A stretch of 64,000 bases of DNA from an uncultured Acidovorax sp. (GTDB taxonomy: Bacteria; Pseudomonadota; Gammaproteobacteria; Burkholderiales; Burkholderiaceae_C). The DNA lies in assembly GCA_913774955.1 (NCBI GenBank), contig CAJYKV010000007.1:459693-523692 (forward strand). Reading direction: 5' to 3'. Within the stretch, counting starts at the first letter, position 1; every line of letters begins with the position of its first letter. The notes beneath the pieces are model-generated. The model was given only the letters and a program-made list of their open reading frames with translations. It did not search any database and was not told where the DNA came from. Positions 17,440 through 26,180 of the stretch are shown piece after piece. The position numbers and the translations under genes were made by a program.

Positions 17440-19248
17440 ATGAATCACATCAGAAATTTCTCGATCATTGCGCACATCGATCACGGCAAATCGACGCTGG
17501 CTGACCGGCTGATCCAGCGGTGCGGCGGCCTGGCCGACCGCGAGATGGAAGCCCAGGTGCTCGACTCGATGGACATCGAGAAAGAGCGTGGGATAACCAT
17601 CAAGGCCCAGACGGCCGCACTGCAGTACAAGGCGAAGGACGGGCAGGTCTACAACCTCAACCTCATCGACACGCCCGGCCACGTGGACTTCTCGTACGAA
17701 GTCTCCCGCTCGCTTTCGGCCTGCGAAGGCGCGCTGCTGGTGGTCGATGCCTCGCAGGGTGTCGAGGCGCAGACGGTGGCGAACTGCTACACGGCGCTGG
17801 ACCTCGGCGTCGAGGTGCTGCCGGTGCTCAACAAGATGGATCTGCCGCAGGCCGATCCGGACAACGCGAAGGCCGAGATCGAGGACGTGATCGGCATCGA
17901 CGCGACCGACGCGATTCCCTGCTCCGCCAAGACCGGCATGGGCATCGACGAGATCCTCGAGCTGATCGTCGCCCGCGTGCCGGCCCCGCGCGGCAACCCG
18001 GATGCGCCGCTGCGTGCGATGATCATCGACAGCTGGTTCGATCCCTACGTGGGCGTGGTCATGCTGGTGCGCGTGGTCGACGGCCGCCTGCTCAAGGGCG
18101 AGCGCTTCAAGATGATGGCCTCGAACGCGGTGTACAACGCCGACAACCTGGGCGTGTTCACGCCGGCGAACGAGGCGCGCAACGCATTGAACGCGGGCGA
18201 GGTGGGCTACATCATCGCGGGCATCAAGGAGCTGAAGGCCGCGAAGGTGGGCGACACCATCACGCTGGAAAAGAAGCTGCCCAACAACCTGGGCCCGGCC
18301 GAGCAGGCGCTGCCCGGCTTCAAGGAAATCCAGCCGCAGGTGTTCGCAGGCCTGTACCCGACCGAAGCCAGCGAGTACGACCAGCTGCGCGACGCGCTGG
18401 AAAAGCTCCAGCTCAACGATGCCTCGCTGCATTTCGAGCCCGAGGTGTCGCAGGCACTGGGCTTCGGCTTCCGCTGCGGCTTCCTGGGCCTGCTGCACAT
18501 GGAGATCGTGCAGGAGCGCCTGGAGCGCGAGTTCGACCAGGACCTGATCACCACCGCGCCCAGCGTGGTGTACGAAGTGGTGAAGGGCGACGGCGAGGTC
18601 ATCATGGTGGAGAACCCCTCCAAGATGCCCGAGCAGGGCCGCATCCAGGAGATCCGCGAGCCGATCGTGACGGTGCACCTCTACATGCCGCAGGAGTACG
18701 TGGGCCCGGTGATGACGCTGGCCAACCAGAAGCGCGGCGTGCAGCTCAACATGGCCTACCACGGCCGCCAGGTGATGCTCACCTATGAACTGCCGCTCGG
18801 CGAGATCGTGCTGGACTTCTTCGACAAGCTCAAGTCGGTCTCGCGCGGATATGCCTCGATGGACTACGAGTTCAAGGAGTACCGCGCATCCGACGTGGTG
18901 AAGGTGGACATCCTGCTCAACGGCGAGAAGGTCGACGCGCTGTCGATCATCGTGCACCGCTCGCAGTCGCAGTACCGCGGCCGCGCCGTGGCCGCGAAGA
19001 TGCGCGAGATCATCAGCCGGCAGATGTTCGACGTGGCCATCCAGGCCGCCATCGGCGCCAACATCATCGCGCGCGAGACCATCAAGGCGCTGCGCAAGAA
19101 CGTGCTGGCCAAGTGCTACGGCGGCGACATCACCCGCAAGCGCAAGCTGCTCGAGAAGCAGAAGGCGGGCAAGAAGCGCATGAAGCAGATCGGCTCGGTC
19201 GAAGTGCCGCAGGAGGCCTTCCTGGCGATCCTGCAAGTGGAGGATTGA
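17440..19248 (+). CDS. lepA: Elongation factor 4 (LepA)
   Basis: 602 residues. GTPase domain with HIDHGKST (G1), DTPGHVDF (G3) and NKMDLP (G4), then the EF-G-like domains and the LepA-specific C-terminus ([16 protein letters not shown]). LepA acts on stalled or misassembled ribosomes and is linked to 30S maturation. The ATG at 17440 ([14 protein letters not shown]) is the conserved start; a TTG one codon earlier is unlikely. It is followed by lepB after 4 bases. Confidence 0.97.
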   Translation: MNHIRNFSIIAHIDHGKSTLADRLIQRCGGLADREMEAQVLDSMDIEKERGITIKAQTAALQYKAKDGQVYNLNLIDTPGHVDFSYEVSRSLSACEGALLVVDASQGVEAQTVANCYTALDLGVEVLPVLNKMDLPQADPDNAKAEIEDVIGIDATDAIPCSAKTGMGIDEILELIVARVPAPRGNPDAPLRAMIIDSWFDPYVGVVMLVRVVDGRLLKGERFKMMASNAVYNADNLGVFTPANEARNALNAGEVGYIIAGIKELKAAKVGDTITLEKKLPNNLGPAEQALPGFKEIQPQVFAGLYPTEASEYDQLRDALEKLQLNDASLHFEPEVSQALGFGFRCGFLGLLHMEIVQERLEREFDQDLITTAPSVVYEVVKGDGEVIMVENPSKMPEQGRIQEIREPIVTVHLYMPQEYVGPVMTLANQKRGVQLNMAYHGRQVMLTYELPLGEIVLDFFDKLKSVSRGYASMDYEFKEYRASDVVKVDILLNGEKVDALSIIVHRSQSQYRGRAVAAKMREIISRQMFDVAIQAAIGANIIARETIKALRKNVLAKCYGGDITRKRKLLEKQKAGKKRMKQIGSVEVPQEAFLAILQVED

Positions 19249-19252
19249 TCCG

Positions 19253-20227
19253 ATGCAAGCCATGCAATACGTGACCGCCGTGATCCTCGCGGCCTTCGTG
19301 GGCTACGTGGGCGCCTGGTACGTGGGCGCCATCGAGGGCAATTTCGCGCTGCTGCTGTTCCTCGCGACCGTGGTGACGGGTGCCTACTGGCTGGCCGAGC
19401 GCCTGGTCTTCCTGCCGCGCCGCCGGCGCGCGGCCCAGGCCATCGAGAACGCGGCCGCCGAGCGGCGCGCGGAGCTCGACCGCATGGGCATCGCCAAGGT
19501 GGACGGCGACGTGCAGGAGGCGAAGGAACGCATCCTCATGCAGCCGTGGTGGCTGGACTGGACGGCCGGGCTGTTCCCGGTGATCGCCATCGTCTTCGTG
19601 CTCCGCTCGTTCCTCTTCGAGCCGTTCAAGATTCCCTCCGGCTCGATGATCCCGACGCTGCTCGTGGGCGACCTGATCCTCGTGAACAAGTTCACCTACG
19701 GCATCCGGCTGCCGGTGATCAACAAGAAGATCACGCAGGGCACGCCACCCCGGCGCGGCGACGTGATGGTGTTCCGCTACCCGCCGCAGCCCAGCATGGA
19801 CTACATCAAGCGCGTGGTCGGGGTGCCGGGCGACGAGATCGCCTACCTGAACAAGCGCCTGACGGTGAACGGCCAGCCGGTGGCGACCACGGCGCTGCCC
19901 GACTTCCTCGACGAGGACACGATGCGCTACTTCAAGCAGTACGACGAATCGCTGGGCGAGAAGCCGCACCGCATGATCAACAACCCGGACGTGCCGGCCT
20001 ACATCCAGGGCGCGAGCGACTACGCCTTCCGCGAGAACTGCCGCTACAGCGTGGAGGGCGTCGTGTGCAAGGTGCCCGAGGGCCACTACTTCATGATGGG
20101 CGACAACCGCGATAATTCGCTCGATTCCCGCTACTGGGGCTTCGTGCCCGACGCGAACATCGTCGGCAAGGCCTTCTTCGTGTGGATGAATTTCAGCAAC
20201 CCGAAACGCATCGGCGGATTCCAGTAA
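19253..20227 (+). CDS. lepB: Signal peptidase I
   Basis: 324 residues. Two N-terminal membrane segments (about 5-26 and 30-48) and a third near 103-120 precede the catalytic domain. The Ser131-Lys186 dyad is seen in PSGSMIPTLLVGD and YIKRVVGVPGDE. GDNRDNSLDSRYWGFVP is the last conserved box. It cuts signal peptides of exported proteins at the periplasmic face. The lepA-lepB operon is classic. Confidence 0.97.
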   Translation: MQAMQYVTAVILAAFVGYVGAWYVGAIEGNFALLLFLATVVTGAYWLAERLVFLPRRRRAAQAIENAAAERRAELDRMGIAKVDGDVQEAKERILMQPWWLDWTAGLFPVIAIVFVLRSFLFEPFKIPSGSMIPTLLVGDLILVNKFTYGIRLPVINKKITQGTPPRRGDVMVFRYPPQPSMDYIKRVVGVPGDEIAYLNKRLTVNGQPVATTALPDFLDEDTMRYFKQYDESLGEKPHRMINNPDVPAYIQGASDYAFRENCRYSVEGVVCKVPEGHYFMMGDNRDNSLDSRYWGFVPDANIVGKAFFVWMNFSNPKRIGGFQ

Positions 20228-20286
20228 ACGGCGGCGGCCGCCGGGTGGCGCCGCACGGCAACACAAGAAAGACGAGGGCCAGGACC

Positions 20287-20703
20287 ATGGGCATGCACGC
20301 GCACCAACCCCTATCGGATCGCTCCGCCGCGGGCACCGTCCCGGCCTGCCGGGCTGTCCGCCGCTCGCGGCAGCGGGGGCTGTCCTTCATCGGCCTCGTG
20401 TTCCTCGCCGTGATCGCGGTGGCGGTGTTCGCGATCGGCGGCCAGTCGGTGCCGGTCTTCCTGGAGTACCAGGCCATCCGCAAGGCCGCCACCAAGGCCG
20501 CGCGCGAGGCCACCACGGTTCCCGAGGTGCGCGCCGCGTTCGACCGCGCGGCCGCCATCGACGACATCAGCTCGATCAGCGGCAACGACCTCGAGGTGAC
20601 GAAGCGCAACGACAAGATCGTCGTGACCTTCGCGTACTCGCGCGAGATCGCGCTGGTCGGCCCCGCGTACCTGGTCTATCGCTTCCGCGAACAGACGAAC
20701 TGA
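20287..20703 (+). CDS. DUF4845 membrane-anchored protein
   Basis: 138 residues. A short basic N-terminus ([16 protein letters not shown]) leads into one membrane span at about 35-55, then a small soluble domain ([22 protein letters not shown] ... [17 protein letters not shown]). The leader resembles a type IV pilin-like N-terminus (RGLSFIGL), as seen in DUF4845 proteins found between lepB and rnc in many beta- and gammaproteobacteria. Its function is not known. Confidence 0.8.
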   Translation: MGMHAHQPLSDRSAAGTVPACRAVRRSRQRGLSFIGLVFLAVIAVAVFAIGGQSVPVFLEYQAIRKAATKAAREATTVPEVRAAFDRAAAIDDISSISGNDLEVTKRNDKIVVTFAYSREIALVGPAYLVYRFREQTN

Positions 20704-20705
20704 CG

Positions 20706-20734
20706 TCCTTCCCCTTTTTCTTCTTTTTCTCTCC
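20706..20734 (+). other. Uninterrupted pyrimidine tract before rnc
   Basis: 29 bases of only C and T end just before the rnc start. No Shine-Dalgarno sequence is present. It may be a ribosomal-protein-S1 entry site or part of rnc control; this is inference. Confidence 0.5.
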
Positions 20735-20737
20735 GTT

Positions 20738-21427
20738 TTGGTTTCACCCAGCCTTCTTTCCGCGCTGCAGGACCGCCTGCAGCATGCCTTCTCCGATCCG
20801 TCCCTGCTGCAGCGGGCCACCACCCACCGCAGCTTCTCGGCCGACCACAACGAGCGCCTGGAGTTCCTCGGCGATTCGGTGCTCAACCTGGCCGTCTCCA
20901 GCCTGCTCTACCGGCGCCTGCGCGACCTGCCCGAGGGCGACCTCTCGCGCGTGCGCGCCAACCTCGTGCGCCAGGAGACGCTGCACGGCATCGCCCTGGG
21001 CCTGCAATTGCCGCAGGTGCTGCGGCTGGGCGAGGGCGAGACGAAGTCCGGCGGCAAGCAGCGGCCCTCCATCCTGGCCGACGCGCTGGAGGCACTGATC
21101 GGCGCGGTGTACCTGGATGCCGGCTACCAGCCCGCCGAGGCCCTGGTGCACCGGCTCTACCAGGACGTGGAGATCAATCCGCGCATGCAGGCGGCCGAGA
21201 AGGATGCGAAGACCGCATTGCAGGAGTGGCTGCAGGGCCGCAAAATGAAACTGCCGCAGTACCGCGTGGTCGCCACGGTGGGGGCCGCCCACCGGCAGAC
21301 CTTCGACGTGGAATGCGACATCCCGGAACTGGGCCTGACCGAGCGCGGCATCGGCGGATCGCGGAGGGCGGGCGAGCAGGCCGCCGCCGCCGCCATGCTG
21401 GCCACCCTGAAAGCGAAACACCCATGA
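20738..21427 (+). CDS. rnc: Ribonuclease III
   Basis: 229 residues. The nuclease signature [17 protein letters not shown] (about 39-55) holds the catalytic acidic residues; the second site is [16 protein letters not shown] double-stranded-RNA-binding domain fills the C-terminal third ([23 protein letters not shown] ... [16 protein letters not shown]). RNase III cuts rRNA precursors and duplex RNAs. TTG at 20738 appears to be the only start giving the full conserved N-terminus, and it has no ribosome site. Its stop overlaps the era ATG (ATGA). Confidence 0.93.
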   Translation: MVSPSLLSALQDRLQHAFSDPSLLQRATTHRSFSADHNERLEFLGDSVLNLAVSSLLYRRLRDLPEGDLSRVRANLVRQETLHGIALGLQLPQVLRLGEGETKSGGKQRPSILADALEALIGAVYLDAGYQPAEALVHRLYQDVEINPRMQAAEKDAKTALQEWLQGRKMKLPQYRVVATVGAAHRQTFDVECDIPELGLTERGIGGSRRAGEQAAAAAMLATLKAKHP

Positions 21428-22467
21428 ATTCCTCCGTTCCCCCCGCTTCCGGCACCCCGGGTGCTTCCCAGGACGACCTGGAGGCCATGCTGGCCGCAGC
21501 GCGTCCGGGCGCTGCGCCCGCAAAGGCCGGCCCCGTCGCCGGCGCTGCCGCGGAGGCCACCACCGCGCAGGGCCCGCAGCGCTGCGGACTCATCGCCATC
21601 GTGGGCAAGCCGAACGTCGGCAAGTCCACGCTCATGAACGCGCTGGTCGGCCAGAAGATCAGCATCACCTCGCGCAAGGCGCAGACCACGCGCCACCGCA
21701 TCACCGGCATCCGCACGCGCGAAGGCACGCAGTTCGTCTTCGTCGACACGCCCGGCTTCCAGACGCGGCACAGCACGGCGCTCAACAAATCGCTCAACAA
21801 GACGGTGATGGGCGCGATCGGCGACGTGGACCTGATCCTCTTCGTGGTCGAGGCGGGCAGCTTCACGCTGGCCGACGCCAAGGTGCTGTCGCTCTTCAAG
21901 CCCGGCATTCCGACGCTGCTGATCGCCAACAAGCTCGACGAGGTGCACCGCCGCGCCGAGATCGCGCCCTGGCTCAAGGGCATGCAGGAGCGCCATCCGT
22001 TCGCCGAGTTCGTGCCCATGTCCGCCAAGAACAAGGGCGACATCGAGCGGCTGTTCGGCATCTGTGCGAAGTACCTGCCCGAGCAGCCGTGGTTCTATGG
22101 CGAAGACGAACTGACGGACCGCAGCGAGAAGTTCCTGGCCAGCGAGACGGTGCGCGAGAAGCTCTTCCGCTTCACGGGCGACGAACTGCCCTACACCTCC
22201 ACCGTCGTGATCGACAAGATGGAGGAAGAGCCGAGCAAGACGCACAAGCGCTTCATCCGCGTGGCGGCCACGATCGTGGTGGAGCGCGACAGCCACAAGG
22301 CGATGGTGATCGGCGACAAGGGCGAGCGCCTGAAGCGCATCAGCACCGAGGCGCGGCAGGAGATGGAGCGGCTGATGGATGCGAAGGTGTTCCTCGAGGT
22401 CTGGGTGAAGGTGCGATCGGGCTGGGCCGACGACGAGGCGCGGGTGCGGTCCTTCGGGTATGAGTAG
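21424..22467 (+). CDS. era: GTPase Era
   Basis: 347 residues. Era GTPase domain with GKPNVGKS (61-68), DTPGF and NKLDEV, then a KH RNA-binding domain ([32 protein letters not shown]). Era binds the 3' end of 16S rRNA and helps 30S assembly. An Ala-rich extension of about 50 residues precedes the GTPase core. Overlap with the rnc stop codon implies translational coupling. Confidence 0.95.
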   Translation: MNSSVPPASGTPGASQDDLEAMLAAARPGAAPAKAGPVAGAAAEATTAQGPQRCGLIAIVGKPNVGKSTLMNALVGQKISITSRKAQTTRHRITGIRTREGTQFVFVDTPGFQTRHSTALNKSLNKTVMGAIGDVDLILFVVEAGSFTLADAKVLSLFKPGIPTLLIANKLDEVHRRAEIAPWLKGMQERHPFAEFVPMSAKNKGDIERLFGICAKYLPEQPWFYGEDELTDRSEKFLASETVREKLFRFTGDELPYTSTVVIDKMEEEPSKTHKRFIRVAATIVVERDSHKAMVIGDKGERLKRISTEARQEMERLMDAKVFLEVWVKVRSGWADDEARVRSFGYE

Positions 22468-22473
22468 TGGACA

Positions 22474-22585
22474 CCCCCCTGAGGCGCTGCGCGCCTTCCC
22501 CCCTCTCCTGCGGGAGGGGGGACGACGCCAGCGGCCCGGCGAAGCCGGTTCCGCGGCGTCTGCTGGCCTGGCCTGCTCCGCGGCC
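22474..22585 (+). repeat. Dispersed palindromic repeat, copy 1
   Basis: Reads CCCCCTGAGGCGCTGCGCGC, then a C-rich arm, GGAGGGGGGACGACGCC, GCGGCCCGGCGAAGCCGG and TTCCGCGGCGTC. The reverse complement of 40022-40138 follows the same order of blocks, including internal stem-loops. Such elements are common between genes in Comamonadaceae. The rest of the gap to recO (22586-22741) has no recognised feature. Confidence 0.75.
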
Positions 22586-22741
22586 TTCTGAGTGATGGAG
22601 GCCCTGCTGTTTCTGGGCGTTGCGGGCCTTGCCGAAGGGGGGCGTGGCAATGCGGTTTCTGCCGCCATGGTTTTCCCCCTGGATGCCGGCTGGTTTGCTA
22701 CCCGCGCGCACGGCGTTCCACTGCAAGAGTAGTCGCCCTCC

Positions 22742-23524
22742 ATGGCCGCACGCCGCGTCTCCGACGAACCCGCCTATGTGCTGCACCGCTACGACTGGAG
22801 CGAGTCGAGCCTGATCCTGGACGTGTTCACGCGCCACCATGGACGAGTGGCGCTGGTGGCGCGGGGGGCGAAGAAGCCGACGTCGAATTTCCGGCCGGTG
22901 CTGCTGCCGCTGCAGCCGCTGCGCGTCACCTACGCGGCGAACGGCGAGGGGCGGGAAGAGGTGCATGGGCTGAAGGGGGCCGAGTGGGTGGGCGGGCACG
23001 TGATGCCGACGGGCGATGCGCTGCTTTCGGGTCTGTACCTGAACGAGTTGCTGATGCGGCTGCTGGCGCGCGAGGACACGCATGCCGCGCTGTTCGATGC
23101 CTATGCCGGCGTGGTGCGGGTGCTGGCGAGCGAGCACGGCGATGCGCTGGAGCCGGTGCTGCGCAGCTTCGAGCTGCTGCTGCTGCGCGAGATCGGGCTG
23201 CTGCCCGCGCTGGATGCGGAGACGGCCACGCTCGCGCCGCTGGTGGCCGGCACGCGCTATGCGCTGGTGCCCGAAGGGGGCCTGAGGGCCGCCGTGGCCG
23301 CGGACCGCAGCACGCTGGATGGCGCGCAATGGCGCCTGCTCGAGCGCACGCTGGGCGACGCGCAGCCGTACACGGCCACACTGCGCGCGATCGTCACGGG
23401 CGTGCCCGGGGGCGCGTCGCTGGCCGCCGAACTCAAGCCGCAGCTGCGCACGCTGCTGCAATACCATTGCGGAAGCCCTTTGCTGCGGACCCGGCAGCTC
23501 ATGATCGATCTTCAGTCCCTATGA
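22742..23524 (+). CDS. recO: DNA repair protein RecO
   Basis: 260 residues. An OB-fold N-terminal domain ([33 protein letters not shown]) is followed by the helical RecO domain ([15 protein letters not shown] ... [19 protein letters not shown]). The four-Cys zinc motif of some RecO proteins is absent, as in other betaproteobacteria. RecO works with RecR to load RecA on SSB-coated DNA. The stop overlaps the pdxJ ATG. Confidence 0.92.
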   Translation: MAARRVSDEPAYVLHRYDWSESSLILDVFTRHHGRVALVARGAKKPTSNFRPVLLPLQPLRVTYAANGEGREEVHGLKGAEWVGGHVMPTGDALLSGLYLNELLMRLLAREDTHAALFDAYAGVVRVLASEHGDALEPVLRSFELLLLREIGLLPALDAETATLAPLVAGTRYALVPEGGLRAAVAADRSTLDGAQWRLLERTLGDAQPYTATLRAIVTGVPGGASLAAELKPQLRTLLQYHCGSPLLRTRQLMIDLQSL

Positions 23525-24297
23525 CCCAGCATTCCCTCCTGCGCACCGCGCTGTCGGTGAACGTGAACAAGGTGGCCCTGGTGCGCAATACGCGGCACCT
23601 CGGCATTCCCAGCGTGGAGCGCGCCGCGCAGCAGTGCCTCGCGGCCGGCGCGCAGGGCATCACGGTCCATCCGCGCCCCGACGGCCGCCACATCCGCGCG
23701 GACGACGTGCACGCACTCGCCGCGCTGATGCGTGAATGGCCCGACCGCGAATTCAACATCGAGGGCAATCCGTCGCAGAACCTCATGGAGTTCATCCGCA
23801 CCGTGCGCCCGCACCAGGCGACGTTCGTGCCGGACGGCGAGGACCAGTTCACCAGCGACCACGGCTGGAGCTTTCCGCAGGACGCCGAGCGCCTGGCTCC
23901 CCTGGTGGCCGAATGCCGCGCCCTGGGCGTGCGCGTGAGCCTCTTCATGGACCCGGTGCCCGAGCAGATGGCCGCCGCCCGTGCAGTGGGCGCGGACCGG
24001 GTGGAGCTCTACACCGAGCCGTACGCGGCCGCCTGGGGCACGCAGGAGCAGTCCGCACAGCTCGCGCGCTATGCCGCGGCGGCACGCGCCGCGCTGGATG
24101 CGGGCCTGGGCGTGAACGCGGGCCACGATCTGAACCGCGACAACCTCGCAGCCTTCGTCGCCGGGGTGCCGGGCGTGCTGGAGGTGTCGATCGGGCACGC
24201 CTTCGTGGCCGATGCGCTGGAGCTGGGCTACGCCGCCACCGTGCAGGCCTACCAGCGCTGCATCGAGGGCGGCATGGCGGCACGGGCCGGCGCATGA
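23521..24297 (+). CDS. pdxJ: Pyridoxine 5'-phosphate synthase
   Basis: 258 residues, TIM-barrel. Family motifs [40 protein letters not shown], and [10 protein letters not shown] are present, with the glycine-rich end [12 protein letters not shown]. It joins 1-deoxyxylulose 5-phosphate with amino-acetone phosphate to give PNP in vitamin B6 synthesis. It overlaps recO upstream and acpS downstream by ATGA, the usual recO-pdxJ-acpS order. Confidence 0.95.
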   Translation: MTQHSLLRTALSVNVNKVALVRNTRHLGIPSVERAAQQCLAAGAQGITVHPRPDGRHIRADDVHALAALMREWPDREFNIEGNPSQNLMEFIRTVRPHQATFVPDGEDQFTSDHGWSFPQDAERLAPLVAECRALGVRVSLFMDPVPEQMAAARAVGADRVELYTEPYAAAWGTQEQSAQLARYAAAARAALDAGLGVNAGHDLNRDNLAAFVAGVPGVLEVSIGHAFVADALELGYAATVQAYQRCIEGGMAARAGA

Positions 24298-24722
24298 TCT
24301 ACGGCATCGGCACCGACATCTGCGACGTGCGCCGCATCCGCGCGAGCCTGGAGCGCCACGGCGACCGCTTCGCCGAGAAGGTGCTCGCGGACGGCGAACT
24401 GGCGGCGTGGCGCGAGCGCAGTGCGCGCTGGCCCGAACGCGGCGTGCGCTACCTGGCCACGCGCTTCTCCGCCAAGGAGGCCTTCAGCAAGGCGATCGGC
24501 ATGGGCATGCGCATGCCCATGACGTGGCGCTCCTGCGAGGTCGCCAAGCTGCCGAGCGGCCAGCCCGTCATCGTGCTGCACGGTGCGCTCAAGACCTGGT
24601 TCGAGGAGCGCGGGCTGCACTGCCACCTGAGCGTCACCGACGAGAGCGACTATGCGGCGAGCTTCTGCGTGGTGGAGCGCGGAGCGCCGGCCTTGCCCGC
24701 CACCGTATCCGCCCGGGCCTGA
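24294..24722 (+). CDS. acpS: Holo-ACP synthase
   Basis: 142 residues. [12 protein letters not shown] (residues 4-15) has the magnesium-binding Asp, and [13 protein letters not shown] the second metal ligand Glu and the coenzyme A site. It transfers phosphopantetheine to Ser37 of AcpP encoded at 10722. Slightly longer than E. coli AcpS owing to an insert and a short C-terminal tail. ATGA overlap with pdxJ. Confidence 0.94.
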   Translation: MIYGIGTDICDVRRIRASLERHGDRFAEKVLADGELAAWRERSARWPERGVRYLATRFSAKEAFSKAIGMGMRMPMTWRSCEVAKLPSGQPVIVLHGALKTWFEERGLHCHLSVTDESDYAASFCVVERGAPALPATVSARA

Positions 24723-24776
24723 GCCGGCCGCGGGCCTTCGATCTTTCCAACGCCCGGAGTGCCGGGACCTTGCTGC

Positions 24777-25904
24777 ATGACCACCGATACCGAACACTCC
24801 CCCGTCATTCTCGATGTCGCCGGCACGGCGCTCACCGCGGCCGATCGCCGCCGGCTGGCGCATCCGCTCACCGGCGGCGTGATCCTGTTCGCGCGCAACT
24901 GGCAGAACCGCGCGCAGCTGCTGGAACTCACCGCCGCGATCAAGGCCGTGCGCGACGACCTGCTGATCTGCGTGGACCACGAAGGCGGTCGCGTGCAGCG
25001 CTTCCGCACCGACGGTTTCACGCACCTGCCGCCGATGCGGGCGCTGGGCACCCTGTGGATGGACGACGGCCGCCAGGGCACCGGCAGCGGCGCCCTGCGC
25101 GCCACCGATGCCGCCACCGCCGTGGGCTACGTGCTGGCGAGCGAGCTGCGGGCCTGCGGCGTGGATTTCGCGTTCGCACCGGTGCTGGACCTCGACTGGC
25201 AGGCGGACGCCGGGACGGCCTCGGTGAGCCGCGTGATCGGCGACCGGGCCTTTCACCACGATCCGCGCGTGGTGGCCCTGCTCGCCAAGGGCGTGGCGCA
25301 CGGCATGCTGCAGGCCGGCATGGCGCATTGCGGCAAGCACTTTCCCGGCCACGGCTTCGTGGCGGCGGATTCGCACACCGACGTTCCCGTGGACCGGCGC
25401 GGCCTGCGCGCGATCCTGGCGGACGATGCCGCGCCGTATGCCTGGCTGTCGAACACGCTGTCGGCCGTGATGCCTGCGCACGTCATCTATCCGCGCGTGG
25501 ACGGGCGCCCCGCGGGCTTCTCGCGCAAATGGCTGCAGGAGATCCTGCGCGAGCGCCTGCGCTTCGGCGGCGCGATCTTCAGCGACGACCTGAGCATGGA
25601 AGGTGCGCGCCGCATCGACGGACAGGTGATCGGCTATGCGGACGCTTCGCTGGCCGCGCTGGATGCCGGCTGCGATCTGGTGCTGCTGTGCAACCAGAGC
25701 CTGGTGGGCGAGGGCGCCGCGCAGGGCAGGGTGCTGGACGATCTGCTCGACGGGCTGGAGCAGGCACGCAGCCAAGGCCGCTGGCGGCCCTCGGCCGACA
25801 GCGAGGCCCGGCGCCTGGCCCTGCTGCCGCAGACGCTGCCGCATCCCTGGGACGAACTCATGCTCGAGCCGGCGTACCTGCGTGCGCTGGAATGCCTGCC
25901 CTGA
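24777..25904 (+). CDS. nagZ: Beta-N-acetylhexosaminidase NagZ
   Basis: 375 residues, glycoside hydrolase family 3. CVDHEGGRVQRFR, the catalytic-loop motif CGKHFPGHGFVAADSHTDVP, and the nucleophile Asp in IFSDDLSMEGA are all visible. NagZ removes GlcNAc from muropeptides in the cytosol during cell-wall recycling; the product can influence AmpC regulation. The ATG at 24777 was chosen; a GTG six codons upstream is possible. The 276-base gap after it holds no recognised feature. Confidence 0.94.
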   Translation: MTTDTEHSPVILDVAGTALTAADRRRLAHPLTGGVILFARNWQNRAQLLELTAAIKAVRDDLLICVDHEGGRVQRFRTDGFTHLPPMRALGTLWMDDGRQGTGSGALRATDAATAVGYVLASELRACGVDFAFAPVLDLDWQADAGTASVSRVIGDRAFHHDPRVVALLAKGVAHGMLQAGMAHCGKHFPGHGFVAADSHTDVPVDRRGLRAILADDAAPYAWLSNTLSAVMPAHVIYPRVDGRPAGFSRKWLQEILRERLRFGGAIFSDDLSMEGARRIDGQVIGYADASLAALDAGCDLVLLCNQSLVGEGAAQGRVLDDLLDGLEQARSQGRWRPSADSEARRLALLPQTLPHPWDELMLEPAYLRALECLP

Positions 25905-26180
25905 CGCCCTGTCCGGGCCAGGCAGTGCGGGTGTGTGGCGGGAGGTACATGGCGGAGCGATGGGGCGCGCAGGTGTAATCGAATGTTTCGGCGCCGGGAG
26001 CTTCTGGATGCGGTAACTGCACGGCGGCGTTGAAGAATCGGAAGTCCAGCGCCGTGCCGCCCGCTGGCGCCGGACACATCGGCATACAGGTGCCGTCAAC
26101 GGCGAGGGCGACTCCGCGTTAGGCCTCCATGCGGAAGCTGCCGCCCCCGATGGCGCGGGGCCTCCGCCCGGAGGTCTTCC

